The notes under the pieces are model-generated. The model was not told the origin of the DNA. It did no database searches and saw nothing but the letters and a program-made list of their open reading frames with translations. Below are positions 61,734-64,000 of a DNA stretch of 64,000 nucleotides, one piece after another. Made by a program: the position numbers and the translations under genes. The DNA is from Montifringilla adamsi. Taxonomy: Eukaryota; Chordata; Aves; Passeriformes; Passeridae. The DNA is taken from positions 259,221-323,220 of the forward strand of contig JAGGNK010006426.1 in NCBI GenBank assembly GCA_017590115.1, given 5' to 3'. Each line of letters opens with the position of its first letter. Within the stretch, counting starts at the first letter, position 1.

Positions 61734-62315
61734 ATATGACAGACCTGTCAGTGAACTGAGCTGATAATTCCTGAGCTGACACTTGTATCACATTCCACAT
61801 ATTATTTAGGATTTCCGTCTTCCTCGCCTTTTTTGTTTGTTTGTTTTTTTCATTATACAGGGCATGAGATCCTGCTTGACTTCTGTCAAGGGAGCTTATA
61901 ATATTTCATATTCTATCAGAAACAATTTCCATTAATGGAAAACCTGAACTTTGCCTTCTATAATGGTTTGAATGTATCAAGATAAAAAGATACCTAAATA
62001 ATTTTAGATTTCTGATATTAGTCATTCCTGTCATATTAGAGGAGACACCTATAACCATGTCTTGTTTACATAAAACAACAGTCTCCCTAGCTGATTTCTC
62101 AACAGAACTTCAGTAAGAAATTAAAATAATGGGTCTTACTGCAGCAGATTTCTCTGATGACAGTTAGCTAATTTTCAATGCTTGAGAACTTAAAAATATT
62201 TTGACAACTAGCAGTGAAAGCTTTCAAGCCAATTCCACTTCCATAAAAACATGTCACAACTTTTTATTATGTGTTCATTATCATGGATGTTTATGATGTC
62301 TATTAGAATAATTTT

Positions 62316-62520
62316 TTTACTGTGAGGGTGGTGTGATACTGAAATACATTGCCAAAGGAAGTTGTGGATGCCCCAGTCCTGGCAGTGTTCAAAACCAAGC
62401 TGGGTAAGGTCTTTGGCAATCTGGCCTACTGAAAGGTGTCCCTACCCATGACAGGAGGGTTTGGATTAGATGATTTTTAATCTCCCTTCCAACCCTTGAC
62501 ATTCTATGATTCTATGACTT
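62316..62520 (+). mobile_element. CR1 LINE, 3' UTR end
   Basis: Plus strand: ACTGTGAGGGTGGTGTGATAC, then the GCCAAAGGAAGTTGTGGATGCC, GTTCAAAACCAAGCTGGGTAA and TTGGATTAGATGATTTTTAATC blocks. CTCCCTTCCAACCCTTGACATT and the terminal ATTCTATGATTCTATGA follow. Better preserved than the scrap at 61664, so it is a separate and probably younger copy. Confidence 0.92.
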
Positions 62521-64000
62521 ATTTAGATTAAGAGGAATGAGCAAACCTGATTTATTGCAAAATACTGTCCAGTTTATAAAATACTATGCTTCAGGTCTAC
62601 TTTCACTTGTATATTAAGTAAAGAGTTTATATTCAAATAATCACATACTAAATAGGGAAGAAATAGTTAAATTTCTGTGCAAAAAGGTACATCTTTTATT
62701 TAGTGTGAACATCATATACAATCCAAGCTACTGTAATTTTCACCAGACAAATAGTCTGATTGATTTCAAGGCCTACATCTAAAAATAAAGGCTGATCTTA
62801 AAGTTCTAAAGCTCAGACTTATTGAGTATCCCTGCTGTTACATCCTGCAGCTTCATTCCTTGTAACAACCCAGCACAATAATGCCTTGAGCAGTCAGGCC
62901 ACATTTCAGGCACTAAATCAGTCTCTAATCTCTAATCTCTTACTTAGTCAATTGTGTACCTGCAATATATCTTCCTATGACCACCTGTACTTGCACATAT
63001 ATGGAATTCTGATGCATATAAACACTTACAGATGGAATATTGGTTCTGATTTCTCATTTCCTGTCTCTCAACCAATTTGTTGCCTTTGTTGTTTTCCTTA
63101 GTGATAGCTGAAGTTAATTCCTTAAAATTAGACATTCAGTTCTGTTTAGTAACATCTAATTCTAACCCGTTCAGTATATTGCTTAGAAATCAATGATTTT
63201 GAGGGTTTTGTTTAGCAGTTGCCTGCATTTATAAATATGTATGACACTAAAATATGTCAAGCCAGATCTTCTGTATAGTGTAATCCTGGGGCCTTCTATT
63301 ACAATTTCCCTAATGTGAAGAAAAATTATATTCTGTTATGCTTCTGCAGCATGAGATCTAAAGTATTAATTCACCTCATACTTCTTAATATCACAAAAAA
63401 TGTATCTCTTCAAACAGGAAACATGTTTTATTAAAATCCTACAGAAATGTGCAGATGTCTTAAATCAATTCATCTTTCCTTCAAGCTGAGAATCAAAAAA
63501 AATTTAGTTTCCAAAACCATTTCAATTTGTTTTTGTTTTTTGTTTTCAATTTGACAAAACTGGAAGTTTGTCACTTTTATTTTCATCCTGAAATTGAACC
63601 TCAGACCCAGAAACTGGTTTTCGATATCAGGCCCCAGATGCACAATATCGGCCCCAGATGTTCTTGATTACAAAGAACAGTATTTGAATTAAAATTTTAT
63701 TTTTAAATAGAGTATACATTAGTTTATTGATGATATACGCAGAGATGCATCCAACATAGCAATTATGATTTAGTTTTATCTGTTCAAAGTTACAGTAATG
63801 GGAAAGGAATCAATAGGCTCAGACGGGTATGAGATCATGTTTCATCCCTAATAGATGCCTAAGTGAAGACTTACATACAAAAGTGAAAACTGTGAGAATG
63901 ATTTATCTGAAATTCTTATTGGCACATTTTCCAGTCATTTATGACAAATTGTGAGTATGTCTAACTAACACCTTCATATAAAAAAATACAATGCTTTAGA
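62521..64000. other. AT-rich unique sequence, no gene recognised
   Basis: No element recognised apart from the 20-21-base duplication at 63624-63660 and a T/G patch at 63526-63545. Confidence 0.4.
63624..63660. repeat. ~21-bp tandem duplication
   Basis: ATATCAGGCCCCAGATG is followed after four bases by ATATCGGCCCCAGATG, one base shorter. It is a locally GC-rich island inside AT-rich DNA. Confidence 0.85.

Overview
The window looks like non-coding vertebrate, almost certainly avian, nuclear DNA. It is AT-rich and low in CpG, with no gene-dense stretch, operon, ribosome-binding sites or long open reading frames. It carries many decayed copies of CR1, the dominant non-LTR retrotransposon of birds, recognisable by 3' ends built on ATTCTRTG-type repeats, a conserved 3' UTR and degraded endonuclease/reverse-transcriptase sequence. 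It also carries an LTR whose 3' half resembles a common bird endogenous-retrovirus LTR. Species and chromosome cannot be read from the sequence; family assignments come from recall, not a search.

Layout: 1-0.35 kb is microsatellite and an extreme T/G-only tract. 0.35-4.7 kb is featureless. 4.7-6.1 kb holds two CR1 copies (minus), with CR1 3' scraps at 7.9 kb (minus) and 9.3 kb (plus). 9.4-20.6 kb is long AT-rich sequence with simple repeats and one weak CTCF-like core. 20.6-21.45 kb is CR1 (minus). 24.9-26.6 kb is two abutting plus-strand CR1 copies, the first keeping part of the ORF2 endonuclease. 31.6-32.1 kb is CR1 (plus). 36.0-36.3 kb is an unidentified possible terminal exon on the minus strand. 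36.5-37.8 kb is a GC-rich island containing a minus-strand TATA/CCAAT promoter module, probably an LTR. 39.35-39.4 kb is a purine/G-quadruplex tract, and 40.83 kb a consensus-perfect CTCF motif. 45.6-46.3 kb is a plus-strand LTR containing an imperfect array of about 48-bp units. 48.0-48.3 kb has an A41 run and a T/G tract. 48.9-49.5 and 50.3-51.2 kb are CR1 (minus). 56.7-59.7 kb is an old CR1 of about 3 kb (minus), spanning endonuclease to 3' tail. 60.8-62.5 kb holds three plus-strand CR1 pieces.

No protein-coding gene could be confirmed. The window is best read as an intergenic desert or the inside of a very long intron. I found no sign of a new multi-gene system. The items most worth a second look are the CTCF motif at 40.83 kb, the exon-like block at 36.0-36.3 kb, the promoter-bearing GC island beside it, and the tandem units inside the 45.6-kb LTR.
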